A DNA stretch of 64,000 nt from Oscillospiraceae bacterium (GTDB lineage Bacteria > Bacillota > Clostridia > Oscillospirales > Acutalibacteraceae): positions 124,001 to 188,000 of the forward strand of contig CACYHA010000006.1 in NCBI GenBank assembly GCA_902774035.1. Reading direction: 5' to 3'. Shown here one piece after another: positions 45,033 through 52,889 of this stretch (the first letter of the stretch is position 1; every line of letters starts with the position of its first letter). The notes below the pieces were generated by a model. The model was not told the DNA's origin, did not search any database, and was given only the letters and a program-made list of their open reading frames with translations. The translations under genes were made by a program, and so were the position numbers.

Positions 45033-45749
45033 ATGCAGCAACGGGTTCTTATCACCGGCGCCTCCGGCGGCATCGGGCAGGCGCTGTGCCGCGTTTTTGC
45101 AGCGCAGGGCAGTCTGATCTTTGCCCAGTATCACAAAAACACAGCCGCCATGGAAGCGCTGCGGCGCGAGCTCGGCGAAGGGCTGATCCCGCTGCAGGCC
45201 GATCTTTCCGATCCCGGCGGCCCCGCCGCGCTGGCTTCCCGGGTGCTCCCGCAGGGCGTGGACGTGCTGGTCAACAACGCCGGGCTTTCTCTGTACGGCC
45301 TGTTTCAGACGGTGGACGCCGCGGACGCCGACCGGCTGTTCCGGGTGAACACCCGCAGCGTTTTGGAGCTGACCCGGCTGCTGCTGCCGGCGATGATCGG
45401 CCGCAAAACGGGGCGCGTGATCAACATCTCCTCCATGTGGGGGCGTGCGGGCGCTTCCTGCGAGGTGGATTACAGTGCGGGCAAGGCCGCCGTGATCGGC
45501 TTCACCAAAGCGCTGGCCAGGGAGGTCGGCCCCAGCGGGATCACGGTCAACTGTGTCGCCCCCGGCTTCATCGACACGCCCATGAACGCGCACCTGAGCG
45601 ACGCCGAACGGCAGGCGCTGATCGACGCAACGCCCCTGTGCCGCGCGGGCACGCCGGAGGACGTTGCCGCCGCCGTGGCCTTTCTCGCCTCCGGCAGCGC
45701 CGCGTTCATCACCGGCCAGGTCCTCGGCGTGGACGGTGGGATCGTCTGA
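45033..45749 (+). CDS. Short-chain dehydrogenase, FabG-like
   Basis: 238 residues. The Rossmann motif TGASGGIG is at about 8-15, NNAG at about 80, and the catalytic Ser-Tyr-Lys lies in NISSMWGRAGASCEVDYSAGK (split here: Ser in NISSMWG, Tyr/Lys in DYSAGK). The end, ITGQVLGVDGGIV, is typical of 3-oxoacyl-ACP reductases. There is no neighbouring fatty acid gene, so the true substrate may differ. AAAAAGGA precedes the ATG. It is a single gene between its own promoter and cloverleaf copy C. Confidence 0.9.
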   Translation: MQQRVLITGASGGIGQALCRVFAAQGSLIFAQYHKNTAAMEALRRELGEGLIPLQADLSDPGGPAALASRVLPQGVDVLVNNAGLSLYGLFQTVDAADADRLFRVNTRSVLELTRLLLPAMIGRKTGRVINISSMWGRAGASCEVDYSAGKAAVIGFTKALAREVGPSGITVNCVAPGFIDTPMNAHLSDAERQALIDATPLCRAGTPEDVAAAVAFLASGSAAFITGQVLGVDGGIV

Positions 45750-45809
45750 TCGGTTGAAACAATAAGCGCAGGGTGAGTTGCAAGGCAAAACGGCAACGCA
45801 CCCTTTTTT

Positions 45810-45956
45810 CTCGCACGGCTGCGCCGTGCGAGATGCGGCGGCGGGACCGCGCAGCCCGGGCTGCGCGATCCATGTGCGCGTTCGCGCACATGGTGCCTCG
45901 TGCGGTCGCACGAGGCGCCCCGCCGCCGCTTTTTGCCGCGCAGCGAAGCTGCGCGG
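45810..45956. repeat. Cloverleaf inverted-repeat element, copy C
   Basis: The core is 45835-45929: the outer stem 45835-45847 with 45917-45929 (one A/C mismatch) encloses hairpins 45848-45867, 45870-45893 and 45895-45916. Flanking hairpins are CTCGCACGGC at 45810-45819 with 45823-45832, and CCGCGCAGC at 45936-45944 with 45948-45956. The second hairpin is unrelated in sequence to copies A and B (CCATGTGCGCG instead of AAAACGAAGC), yet still pairs fully. It lies between convergent genes. Confidence 0.85.
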
Positions 45957-45996
45957 AAAAGGTCGGGCCGCAGCATCGGCTTTCAAAAAACACAAA

Positions 45997-46038
45997 AAGG
46001 ACGCTGCCGGAAGGGAGGTTCCCTTTGACAGCGTCCTT
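45997..46038. terminator. Terminator between SDR gene and transporter
   Basis: AAGGACGCTG at 45997-46006 pairs with CAGCGTCCTT at 46029-46038, with an inner stem AAGGGA/TCCCTT (46011-46025). On the minus strand a T-run follows; on plus, CTTCTT. Confidence 0.75.
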
Positions 46039-46135
46039 CTTCTCAGGTAATCTTAGAGCATGACCGTTTCTCCGTTCAATGTCACCGGGCTTTCCTTTCG
46101 CAACAAGCCCCGTGTCCGTTGAACGGTTTTTTGAT

Positions 46136-47638
46136 TTACTGATAGTTGATCGCCACGGCCAGCAGCATGAAGCCCACGGAGACGATGGCCTCCAGCACAA
46201 AGAGCTTTGCGCTCCATTTCAGCCACTTGCGGTAGGACACGCCGATCATGCCGATGGCGATGATCATCAGGCCGCTGGTGGGATAGAGCAGATTCGTGAA
46301 GCCGTCCGCAAAGCAGAAGGTGATGACCATGGACTGGCGCGTCAGCCCCAGCAGGTCGCAGAGGATCGACATCAGCGGCACCACAAGGAAGGCCTTTGCC
46401 GTGCCGGAGCCGACAAAGAATTCCAGCACCGCGATGAACAGGAACATCAGCAAAATCACGCCGTAGGGCGAAAGACCCTGCATCGCGCCGCTCAGCGCGT
46501 TGAGGATGGTGTGCATGATCATGCCCTCGTCCAGCACGTAGGTGATGGCGAGGATGAACACGATCAGCGGCACCACGGGGAGGATCGTTTTGACCCCTTC
46601 GCCGAAGGCGGAAAACAACCGTTTGCCGCGCAGCCCCGCCGCGTGGCCGGCGAGCAGACCGCCGAGCGGGAAAAAGACGCCCATGCAGCCCATGGAGCCG
46701 TAGCTGCCGATGGTGTTCAGAACGGCGTTTTCGTGTTTCGTTCCGATGAGACTCACCACGAAGGAGAGCACTGTGCCCGCCAGCACGCAGCCCAGGGCGA
46801 TGAGAAACACCCGCGTCGCCTTGGCAACGCTTTTGTCTTCCAGCGTTTTGCGGCAGTCCTCCAGCGGATAGCGTTCTCGCAAGGCGGCATCCGTTTCAAA
46901 GGCGGGGGATTTTTGCGGATTCTTCTCGATCTTTTTCGCGTAAAAAATCAGGAAGCCCGTCAGCGTAGCATAGACGACGGCAAAGACGATCAGACGCAGC
47001 CACAGACCGGAAAACACCTGCAGCCCCGCCAGCTTCTGGACGGTGATGACGTTGAAAGGGTTGAAGGTCGCGGCCGTGAAGCCGAAGGCCACGGCGACAA
47101 AGCTCATGCCCACGCCCAGCAGGGAATCCCACCCCATGGCAAGGGAGATGGCGACCGCAATGGGAACGAGCGTCAGGCTCTCCTCCAGAATACCGGCGGT
47201 GGAGCTCAAAAACATACAGGCAAAGGTCATCACGGCGATCAGCAGATATCGCCGGGCGGAAAAACGGTCCACAATGGAGGCCATCAGATAGCGCAGTACG
47301 CCGATCTTGTCGAGGATCAAGAAGGTGCCGCCGACGAGGATCAGGATCAGGATGATGGCGAAGCCCGTGACCGCGTTGTCGCTGCCGAAAGCCAGCACGG
47401 GCGACATGACGATCTTCCAGATGGGGACCCGGTAGTCCGGGTTTTCCGTGTAGGTGCCCGGTATGACGGAGCCGTTTTCATCCAGCGCGAACTGGCCGCG
47501 CGGCAGGACCTGGGTCAGCGCCCCGGCCACGGCCAGGATGAACACCAGCAGCAGCGCAATGCCGAAAAGCGTTTTTTTGTCGAGCTGCAGACCTTCCTTT
47601 TTTTGCGGCTGCGGCTGTTTCAGTGTGTTTTGTTCCAT
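46136..47638 (-). CDS. YfcC/DcuC-family membrane transporter
   Basis: 500 residues from the ATG at 47638. About 12 membrane segments. It belongs to the C4-dicarboxylate anaerobic-carrier-like family (YfcC/ArcD-related), with FGFTAATFNPFNVITVQKLAG in the middle and the C-terminal block VGSGTAKAFLVVPLMSIL...DGFTNLLYPTSG, which is the hallmark substrate region. The family includes arginine/ornithine exchangers and basic peptide or C4-dicarboxylate carriers; the substrate is not decided by sequence. Its ribosome binding site is weak (GCGGGGA). An alternative ATG 18 codons upstream coincides with the transcription start region and is rejected. Confidence 0.88.
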   Translation of the reverse strand: MEQNTLKQPQPQKKEGLQLDKKTLFGIALLLVFILAVAGALTQVLPRGQFALDENGSVIPGTYTENPDYRVPIWKIVMSPVLAFGSDNAVTGFAIILILILVGGTFLILDKIGVLRYLMASIVDRFSARRYLLIAVMTFACMFLSSTAGILEESLTLVPIAVAISLAMGWDSLLGVGMSFVAVAFGFTAATFNPFNVITVQKLAGLQVFSGLWLRLIVFAVVYATLTGFLIFYAKKIEKNPQKSPAFETDAALRERYPLEDCRKTLEDKSVAKATRVFLIALGCVLAGTVLSFVVSLIGTKHENAVLNTIGSYGSMGCMGVFFPLGGLLAGHAAGLRGKRLFSAFGEGVKTILPVVPLIVFILAITYVLDEGMIMHTILNALSGAMQGLSPYGVILLMFLFIAVLEFFVGSGTAKAFLVVPLMSILCDLLGLTRQSMVITFCFADGFTNLLYPTSGLMIIAIGMIGVSYRKWLKWSAKLFVLEAIVSVGFMLLAVAINYQ

Positions 47639-47690
47639 CGGTTTTCCCCGCTTTCGCGTTTTTTTGAATAAATATGCGCTTGACAGATGC

Positions 47691-47719
47691 ATTGTATCAT
47701 ATCTATTCAAAAAAAGCAA
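47691..47719 (-). promoter_or_regulatory. Sigma-A promoter of the YfcC-type transporter
   Basis: On the minus strand, TTGCTT (47719-47714), 17-bp spacer, TACAAT (47696-47691). Confidence 0.7.
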
Positions 47720-47802
47720 GAGGCAAAAAAGGCCGCCGCTCCGGCCGCTTTGCGGAACGGACACTCCACGCAGCGTGGGTAGCTTTTTCTGTCCCGCTGT
47801 GC

Positions 47803-47884
47803 TATACTGCAAGTACCCGCTGATTCACTCGATGTGTGAAAATTTGCCGTCAAGATTTGCGCATCTGAGTGAATCTGCGGGTAC
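47803..47884 (+). promoter_or_regulatory. Minus-10 box and 18-bp leader dyad of the XRE-desulfoferrodoxin gene
   Basis: TATACT at 47803-47808 is followed by GTACCCGCTGATTCACTC (47813-47830), which pairs with its near-perfect inverse at 47867-47884 (17 of 18). The dyad ends 6 bases before AGAAAGGAGG. It could be a leader hairpin or two operator half-sites for autoregulation. Confidence 0.55.
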
Positions 47885-47907
47885 GCAAACAGAAAGGAGG
47901 TCGCCCC

Positions 47908-48492
47908 ATGGACAAATATGTGACAGGCGCCGTGATCCGCAGTCTGCGGGAACGCAAAAAGATGACCCAGGAGGAGCTGGCGGCGCGCATCTTCGTCAGC
48001 AGCAAAGCCGTGAGCAAATGGGAGACCGGCAAGGGCTTCCCGGATATCAGCCTGCTGGAGCCGCTGGCAAAGGCACTGGAGATCTCCGTGACGGAGCTGC
48101 TGTCCGGCGCATCGGTGGAAAACAGGAACCGTTCCGGCAATCTTCTGCGCAGCCGGATCTATGTCTGCCCGGTCTGCGGGAACGCGGTCTGGTCAGTAGG
48201 CGCGGCGGTCGTGAGCTGCTGCGGGATCACGCTGGTGCCTGCGGAGCCGGAGGAGGCGGACGAAAGCCACCCCATCCTTGTGGAGCCTGCGGAGGACGAA
48301 TACCGCGTCACCGTGCAGCATCCCATGACGAAGGAGCACTTTATCTCGTTCCTCGCCGCAGTCTCCGACCACAGGTTCCAGTTTGTGAAGCTCTATCCGG
48401 AAGGAAGCGCCGAGGCGAGATTCAAGATGGAGCGCGTCAAATTTTTTTACGCTTTCTGCAACCGGGACGGGTTGTTCCGGCGGAAAAACTGA
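47908..48492 (+). CDS. XRE-type regulator fused to a desulfoferrodoxin-like iron module
   Basis: 194 residues from the ATG at 47908 (AGAAAGGAGG upstream). Residues 7-65 are an XRE helix-turn-helix (MTQEELAARIFVSSKAVSKWETGKG). Residues 85-106 match the desulfoferrodoxin rubredoxin-like centre I: CPVC (87, 90) and CC (104, 105). Residues 120-190 match the superoxide reductase centre II, with His121, His138 (HPM), His144 (KEHF) and Cys184 (FCN). The fifth ligand His is Asp187 (NRDG instead of NLHG) and the catalytic Lys before the first His is Ser120. I infer an iron-binding redox sensor rather than an active reductase. Confidence 0.8.
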   Translation: MDKYVTGAVIRSLRERKKMTQEELAARIFVSSKAVSKWETGKGFPDISLLEPLAKALEISVTELLSGASVENRNRSGNLLRSRIYVCPVCGNAVWSVGAAVVSCCGITLVPAEPEEADESHPILVEPAEDEYRVTVQHPMTKEHFISFLAAVSDHRFQFVKLYPEGSAEARFKMERVKFFYAFCNRDGLFRRKN

Positions 48493-48516
48493 GAAGCCTT
48501 TTTCAAACAACAAAAT

Positions 48517-48557
48517 CAACAAGTCTCGCTGCCTGCGGGGCTTGTTGTTTTGCTTTC
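48517..48557 (+). terminator. Terminator of the XRE-desulfoferrodoxin gene
   Basis: CAACAAGTCTCGC at 48517-48529 pairs, with wobbles, with GCGGGGCTTGTTG at 48535-48547, followed by TTTTGCTTT. Confidence 0.8.
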
Positions 48558-48570
48558 AATAAATTTTAAC

Positions 48571-48599
48571 TTGTTTTTGTGCCGGAATTGCTGTATAAT
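48571..48599 (+). promoter_or_regulatory. Sigma-A promoter of the MBL-fold hydrolase gene
   Basis: TTGTTT at 48571-48576, 17-bp spacer, TATAAT at 48594-48599. Confidence 0.75.
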
Positions 48600-48655
48600 A
48601 AACCCCGGATAATCAGTGATTATCGCGGTTACCGAACGGAAAGGAGCTTTTGAAA

Positions 48656-49426
48656 ATGAAAATCACCTGGTACGGCACGGCAACGGTCGGCATCGACGAT
48701 GGTGAGACAAAGATCCTGTTCGACCCTTTCGTCCGCATGAACAAGCGCATCGAGACCACGCCGCTGGAGGGCTTCGCCGGCTTTGACGCGGTCTTTGTCA
48801 CCCACGGCCATCTGGATCACATCTACAGCATTCCGGCCCTCGCGCAGGTCGACCGGGACGTTCCGATCTACTGCACGCAGACGCCGAAGAACACCCTCGT
48901 CGGCAGAGGCGTGCCGGAGGAGCGCATCCGGCTGATCCGCCCGGACGACGAGTTTCAGATCGGCGCGTTCACCGTCCGCGTGCGCCGCTTCCGCCACATC
49001 ATCTTTGACCCGATCTATATCCTTACGGTCGTGCCGAAGTGCGTTGTGATGTTTCCGCGCTTGTTCTGGCAGGCCTATATGAACCTCAAAATGCCCGAGG
49101 GCGGCGAGATTGTCGCCTATGAGATCGAAGCCGAGGGAAAAAAGATCTTTTTGACCGGCTCGTTCCGCGCCTTTCCGGGCGAGGTGTATCCGGAAAACGT
49201 GGATCTGTTCGTGCTGGCGAACGGGGGCAGTGTGTTTGTTCCCGAAAAGGTCAAAGGCTTCATCGACCGATACCGCCCGAAGAAGATCCTGGTCGACCAT
49301 TTTGACAATGCCTTTCCGCCTGTGACGCGGACGGTCAGCGTGGAGCGGCTGAAAAAAACGGTTGCAAAGCGCCACCCGGAGATCGAGTTCATCGTTCCGA
49401 CCGTCTGCGAGCCGATCGAATTGTAA
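48656..49426 (+). CDS. Metallo-beta-lactamase-fold hydrolase (UlaG-like)
   Basis: 256 residues from the ATG at 48656 (AAAGGAG upstream; the TTG two codons earlier is too close to it). The metal motif THGHLDH (about residue 50) gives HxHxDH; ITWYGTATVGI and LFDPF precede it as in UlaG-like proteins. FLTGS near 160 and VDHFDNAFPP near 215 supply further ligand positions, although the usual second His after the fold's middle is not obvious (FRHII near 118 is a candidate). Probably a cytoplasmic hydrolase of phosphoester or lactone; the substrate is unknown. It has its own promoter. Confidence 0.82.
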   Translation: MKITWYGTATVGIDDGETKILFDPFVRMNKRIETTPLEGFAGFDAVFVTHGHLDHIYSIPALAQVDRDVPIYCTQTPKNTLVGRGVPEERIRLIRPDDEFQIGAFTVRVRRFRHIIFDPIYILTVVPKCVVMFPRLFWQAYMNLKMPEGGEIVAYEIEAEGKKIFLTGSFRAFPGEVYPENVDLFVLANGGSVFVPEKVKGFIDRYRPKKILVDHFDNAFPPVTRTVSVERLKKTVAKRHPEIEFIVPTVCEPIEL

Positions 49427-49541
49427 AACACACGGCACACGCCGGCGTTTCCGCTGCGCGCCTTCGACAAATCTCTCTGTATAATTTTTTCTTTTTTGCA
49501 GACACTAACGGCAAAACAAGCAAAAAAAGGAGAACGATACA

Positions 49542-49727
49542 GTGAAAGCAACAGGCATTGTCAGACGCATCGACGACCTCGGTCGGGTCGTGATCCCCAA
49601 GGAGATCCGCCGCACCATGCGCATCCGCGAGGGCGACCCGCTACTGATGACATTGACGAACGAGGAAATTTTTATACTTGGTGTCCTAAAGTTGGGCGAG
49701 CGGATGGGGATTCGTTGTGCAGAATGA
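49542..49727 (+). pseudogene. spoVT: Truncated SpoVT (AbrB-type regulator), effector domain lost
   Basis: The first 34 codons (MKATGIVRRIDDLGRVVIPK and on to REGDPL) match the highly conserved SpoVT DNA-binding swapped-hairpin domain. Normal SpoVT continues with an EIFxDxxGEVILKKYSPIGEL segment and a GAF domain to about 180 residues. Here the sequence diverges after GDPL and stops at codon 61. Traces of the lost segment appear in another frame nearby. A site close to AAAAGGAGA precedes the ATG. The short product might still bind DNA, but the regulator is broken. The decay borders the foreign-looking segment that follows. Confidence 0.72.
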
Positions 49728-49993
49728 CGAAGCATGCGAGGCCTACGGTGGGCATTCGGGAAGGCGTCTGAGGACGATTCAAGACAGAACATAAAAAGCA
49801 ATCACGATGTGAACGCAAATTTCGCGGTGTTCACAGCGGGGTTGTTTTGTTTTTTATAAAATAGGAAGCGATAATTCAAAAAATATTTTGATTTTTTAGA
49901 ACGGTTTTGAAAAAACAAAAAGTGTTTTGAAAAACATGACAAGTGTTTTGAAAAGTGCTATGATCTATTTAGAAAAATCAGAAGGAGCTTGTT
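49728..49993. other. AT-rich gap after truncated spoVT
   Basis: No gene. It holds the left direct repeat (49798-49849) and several direct copies of AAAGTGTTTTGAAAA-like sequence (about 49918-49962) before the AlbA-type gene; these could be binding sites or part of its promoter region. Confidence 0.5.
49798..49849. repeat. Left direct repeat of the AlbA cassette
   Basis: GCAATCACGATGTGAACGC, followed by AAATTTCGCGG...GGGTTGTT. A diverged copy in the same orientation lies at 51749-51799. Confidence 0.6.
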
Positions 49994-51448
49994 ATGACCG
50001 AGAAAGATTTGATTGAACTGATTGATACGATCAAGCGTCAAAAATGTGAAAAGAAATATGTTGAAACAAAAAAAGCGCTTGGCGGAACAACAAAGAAACT
50101 CTATGACACTTTTTCAAGCTTTTCCAATCAGAATAATGGCGGAATCATTGTGTTCGGTATTGATGAAAAGGCCGGATATGAGGTTACAGGCGTGTATGAC
50201 GCGCAGGATCTGCAGGCACAGGTAAAAAACGCCGCAGAGCAAATGGAACCCGTTATTCGCCCGTATTTCACGGTTGCTGAATATGAGGGCAAAGTTGTTG
50301 TGAGTGCAGAGATACCAGAGTGCGAGCCAGAAAACAAACCCTGCTTTTATAAACCCGCCGGCAGGCTTCGCGGTTCCTATGTGCGTGTGGGTGATGCGGA
50401 TATGCCGATGACGGAATACGAGATATACAGCTACGAAGTTTATAAGAAAAAGATCCGCGACGAGCTTCGACAGGTTGAGCGGGCTGAAAAAGATGATTTC
50501 AGCAACGATAAACTGCACCTGTTTTTTGCAAAACTGAGAACACAAAAGCCGCAGCTTGCAAATCAGAGTGAGCAGCGAATCCTACAGCTTCAGGGCTTGA
50601 CCGATCATGACAAGCCTACCATTGCAGGCCTGATGCTTGTGGGGGATTATCCACAGGCTTTTTTCCCTCAGCTTGGCATCACCGCCATGGTGGTAGATGG
50701 ATATGAAATTGGCGAACTTGGCGCGATGGGTGAGCGCTTTATAGACAATAAGCGTTTTGACGGTACGATCCCCGAGATGCTGGACGCGGCGCTGGGCTTT
50801 GTGCGGCGCAATATCAAAACTTCCGTTATCATTGATGAAACCGGTAAACGTGCGGATAAAACGGAGTATCCGCTTGTGGCTGTGCGTGAGTTGATTCTGA
50901 ACGCACTGATCCACCGCGATTACAGCGTTCATACAGAGGATTCTCCCATAAGAGTTATCATTTATCGCGACAGATTTGTTGTGGAAAATCCTGGTGGATT
51001 GTACGGCCGATTGACAATCAACGATCTCGGCAAAGTCCCAGGCGATACAAGAAATCCGTTTATTGCAAGCAACCTTGAAGTGATGATCGACACAGAGAAT
51101 CGGTTTTCCGGTATTCCGACGATCCGCGAGGAGATGAAAAAAGCAGGACTTCCCGCACCGCTATTTGAAAACTACAAAGGAAATTTCAGAGCGACCTTGT
51201 TTTCGGGTGTGACAACTGTTAAAAAGAACAAGACCGATGATTTGTCCGTTGAAGAAAAGATACTTTCCTTCTGTGCAGAACCGAAAAGCAAAGAAGAAAT
51301 TGCTGAAATGCTGCATATAAAAACACCGTATTATGTTGTGACGAAATATTTGAGACCGCTGATTGATGCAGACAAACTCGATATGACGATCCCGAAAAAA
51401 CCGAAAAGCAAGTTTCAGAAGTATTTTTCCGTGTCCCAACGATGTTGA
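49994..51448 (+). CDS. AlbA_2/Schlafen-type ATP-binding protein with GHKL-like and winged-helix regions
   Basis: 484 residues. The N-terminal AlbA_2 (divergent AAA-4) domain is at about 15-140 with ETKKALGG...FSNQNNGGIIVFGIDE and GSYVRVGDADMPM. A middle/C-terminal ATPase-like block follows, with VRELILNALIHRDYS and VENPGGLYG, corresponding to the HATPase_c_4 region. The last 80 residues contain a winged helix (EEIAEMLHIKTPYYVVTKYLRPLI). Members act as transcription regulators or in phage defence; the role here is not known. AGAAGGAGC precedes the ATG. Codon use and base composition are AT-richer than the surroundings, and direct repeats bracket the segment, both signs of acquisition. Confidence 0.85.
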   Translation: MTEKDLIELIDTIKRQKCEKKYVETKKALGGTTKKLYDTFSSFSNQNNGGIIVFGIDEKAGYEVTGVYDAQDLQAQVKNAAEQMEPVIRPYFTVAEYEGKVVVSAEIPECEPENKPCFYKPAGRLRGSYVRVGDADMPMTEYEIYSYEVYKKKIRDELRQVERAEKDDFSNDKLHLFFAKLRTQKPQLANQSEQRILQLQGLTDHDKPTIAGLMLVGDYPQAFFPQLGITAMVVDGYEIGELGAMGERFIDNKRFDGTIPEMLDAALGFVRRNIKTSVIIDETGKRADKTEYPLVAVRELILNALIHRDYSVHTEDSPIRVIIYRDRFVVENPGGLYGRLTINDLGKVPGDTRNPFIASNLEVMIDTENRFSGIPTIREEMKKAGLPAPLFENYKGNFRATLFSGVTTVKKNKTDDLSVEEKILSFCAEPKSKEEIAEMLHIKTPYYVVTKYLRPLIDADKLDMTIPKKPKSKFQKYFSVSQRC

Positions 51449-51605
51449 GGATGCAATCAATAGTATCAGAACTGCATGGAAGACCAGCAGAAAATCTTTT
51501 CATGTGGACAAAAAGAATAATGAATTACGTTACAATGCAGGTGCGCCATATGAAGTGGACCGACTGATGAAAGAATTACCGGAAACTTTGGAAGCAAGAA
51601 AATAG
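51438..51605 (+). pseudogene. Orphan C-terminal coding fragment
   Basis: A frame different from the AlbA gene reads NDVEDAINSIRTAWKTSRK, then YNAGAPYEVDRLMKELPETL, ending in TAG at 51603-51605. It has protein-like composition but no start codon or ribosome binding site, and it overlaps the end of the AlbA-type gene. It may be the remains of a gene cut when the cassette arrived. I do not recognise the family. Confidence 0.35.
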
Positions 51606-51910
51606 AGAGACTGGGTCGTTTTGAATTTATCTGCAGCGCTTGATTTCTTTCAAATCGAATTCAATGCAACAGGAGTGTTTTCCAAGTTTTTTAGAAACAA
51701 TTCATAAAGCTGGAATGAAAACAGAAGCCGCGATCCAAACGGGTCGCGGCAATTGCTTTGTGAACGCGAATTTCGCGGGCTTTATAGCGTGGTTGTTCGT
51801 TAGTATTCTTCCAGATGATTTTGGACATAGAGATTGCACCGTTCAGAAAAAAACAGGAGCAATTCGGAATAATGGATTTCTAAATTCGCTTATTATTCTC
51901 TAAAAAGCCT
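51606..51910. other. Non-coding stretch with right direct repeat
   Basis: No convincing gene; an open frame of 87 codons here has no ribosome binding site and includes the repeat. It holds a CGCGATCC/GGGTCGCG hairpin (about 51729-51748) and the right direct repeat (51749-51799). Confidence 0.55.
51749..51799. repeat. Right direct repeat of the AlbA cassette
   Basis: GCAATTGCTTTGTGAACGC, then GAATTTCGCGG...GTGGTTGTT, matching 49798-49849 at roughly three-quarters of positions in the same orientation. Confidence 0.6.
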
Positions 51911-52867
51911 TTACTTTTCCGCTGCCACGCGTACAGGGTAATTTTCCTGTTTAACTAGCTCCGCGCCCTGCTCGGAGCAGATCCAGTTATACAGTACGCG
52001 CTCAGGGCTGTTTTCTTCTGCAGACTTACGGATCACAACATAAAAATCGTTGGTCAGCGGATAGCTGCCGTCGCCGATGCTGTCGTTGGTGGGATCAATG
52101 CCGTCTACGGCAAGAATCTTTGCCCGGTTCAGCTTTTCACTTTCCATATTGGTCAGATAATAATAGACCGTATAGCCGAGTGCATTTTTGCTGTCGTCAT
52201 AATCCGCGATCGCTTCCAGAAGTCCCATCATGGTGCCGACCTGTCTGCCTTCCGGCGGTGTCATCAGATCGTCACCCAGATTTACCAACTTGTCAAACAA
52301 GGTCTGACTGCCGGAATCCGGATTGCGCTGGTAAGCTGCGATTTCACCCTTGGAGCCGCCTATGGCGGACCAATTCGTTGTTTTTCCGCTGTAGATGGAC
52401 TTGATTTGGTCAAGTGTCAAGCTTTGGACAGCATTATCTTTGGAGCAGATAAAGACCAGTGCATCCACGCCGATGGGTGTCATTTCCAATTCTTTCCCGC
52501 TGTCCTTGATGTATTGTTTTGCCTCTTCGCTCGGCTCATAAGCCAGAAGAATGTCAAACTCTCCGTCAACAATCGCCTTGTAATTGTCTGTGGTGGAACC
52601 TTCAAAGGTGATCAGTTCGTTCGCGTCTTCACGGCTGATGCCAAGCACGGTGGCCGTCACAGCCTGCCCGAGCGGCAGATTGGCCAGCGAGCCGCCCATG
52701 CGCGGATAGTTCTCTTTGGTGAATTCGAAATTCCCGTTCAGGTTGCTGGTCGTTGTTTCGGTCGTCGTTTCTGTCGTTGTTGTTGCCGGATCGGGTTGTG
52801 CGCCGCAGGCGCAGAGCAGCAGCATGCTGAGCACCAACAGGATTGCAAGGGTTCTTTTCATGGTCAT
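51911..52867 (-). CDS. PstS-like phosphate-binding-protein-family lipoprotein
   Basis: 318 residues from the ATG at 52867 (GAGGAGA upstream). The lipobox is LLCACG, followed by a Thr/Glu linker. The PBP-like domain shows LPLGQAVTATVLGIS, FDILLAYEPSEEA, IGVDALVFICSKDN, SLTLDQIKSIYSGKTTNW and RNPDSGSQTLF. These are the PstS/phosphate-binding blocks, the last near the anion site. No pstCAB genes are adjacent. As the last gene of an operon with two surface proteins under a LytTR system it may act as a sensor or in signalling rather than uptake. Confidence 0.85.
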   Translation of the reverse strand: MTMKRTLAILLVLSMLLLCACGAQPDPATTTTETTTETTTSNLNGNFEFTKENYPRMGGSLANLPLGQAVTATVLGISREDANELITFEGSTTDNYKAIVDGEFDILLAYEPSEEAKQYIKDSGKELEMTPIGVDALVFICSKDNAVQSLTLDQIKSIYSGKTTNWSAIGGSKGEIAAYQRNPDSGSQTLFDKLVNLGDDLMTPPEGRQVGTMMGLLEAIADYDDSKNALGYTVYYYLTNMESEKLNRAKILAVDGIDPTNDSIGDGSYPLTNDFYVVIRKSAEENSPERVLYNWICSEQGAELVKQENYPVRVAAEK

Positions 52868-52889
52868 TTTGAATGATCTCCTCTCTTTT

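Noticed and set aside
47454-48569. A 371-codon plus-strand frame across the transporter start and the XRE gene
   Set aside because: It spans the promoter region, and its Arg/Gly-rich translation in the XRE part is out of frame with the clear helix-turn-helix protein.
49496-49771. A 91-codon frame overlapping the truncated spoVT in another phase
   Set aside because: Its N-terminal part is a shadow of the spoVT start; only its middle may preserve decayed spoVT sequence.
51640-51903. An 87-codon plus-strand frame after the AlbA cassette
   Set aside because: No ribosome binding site, and half of it is the right direct repeat; nothing protein-like is conserved with the left repeat.
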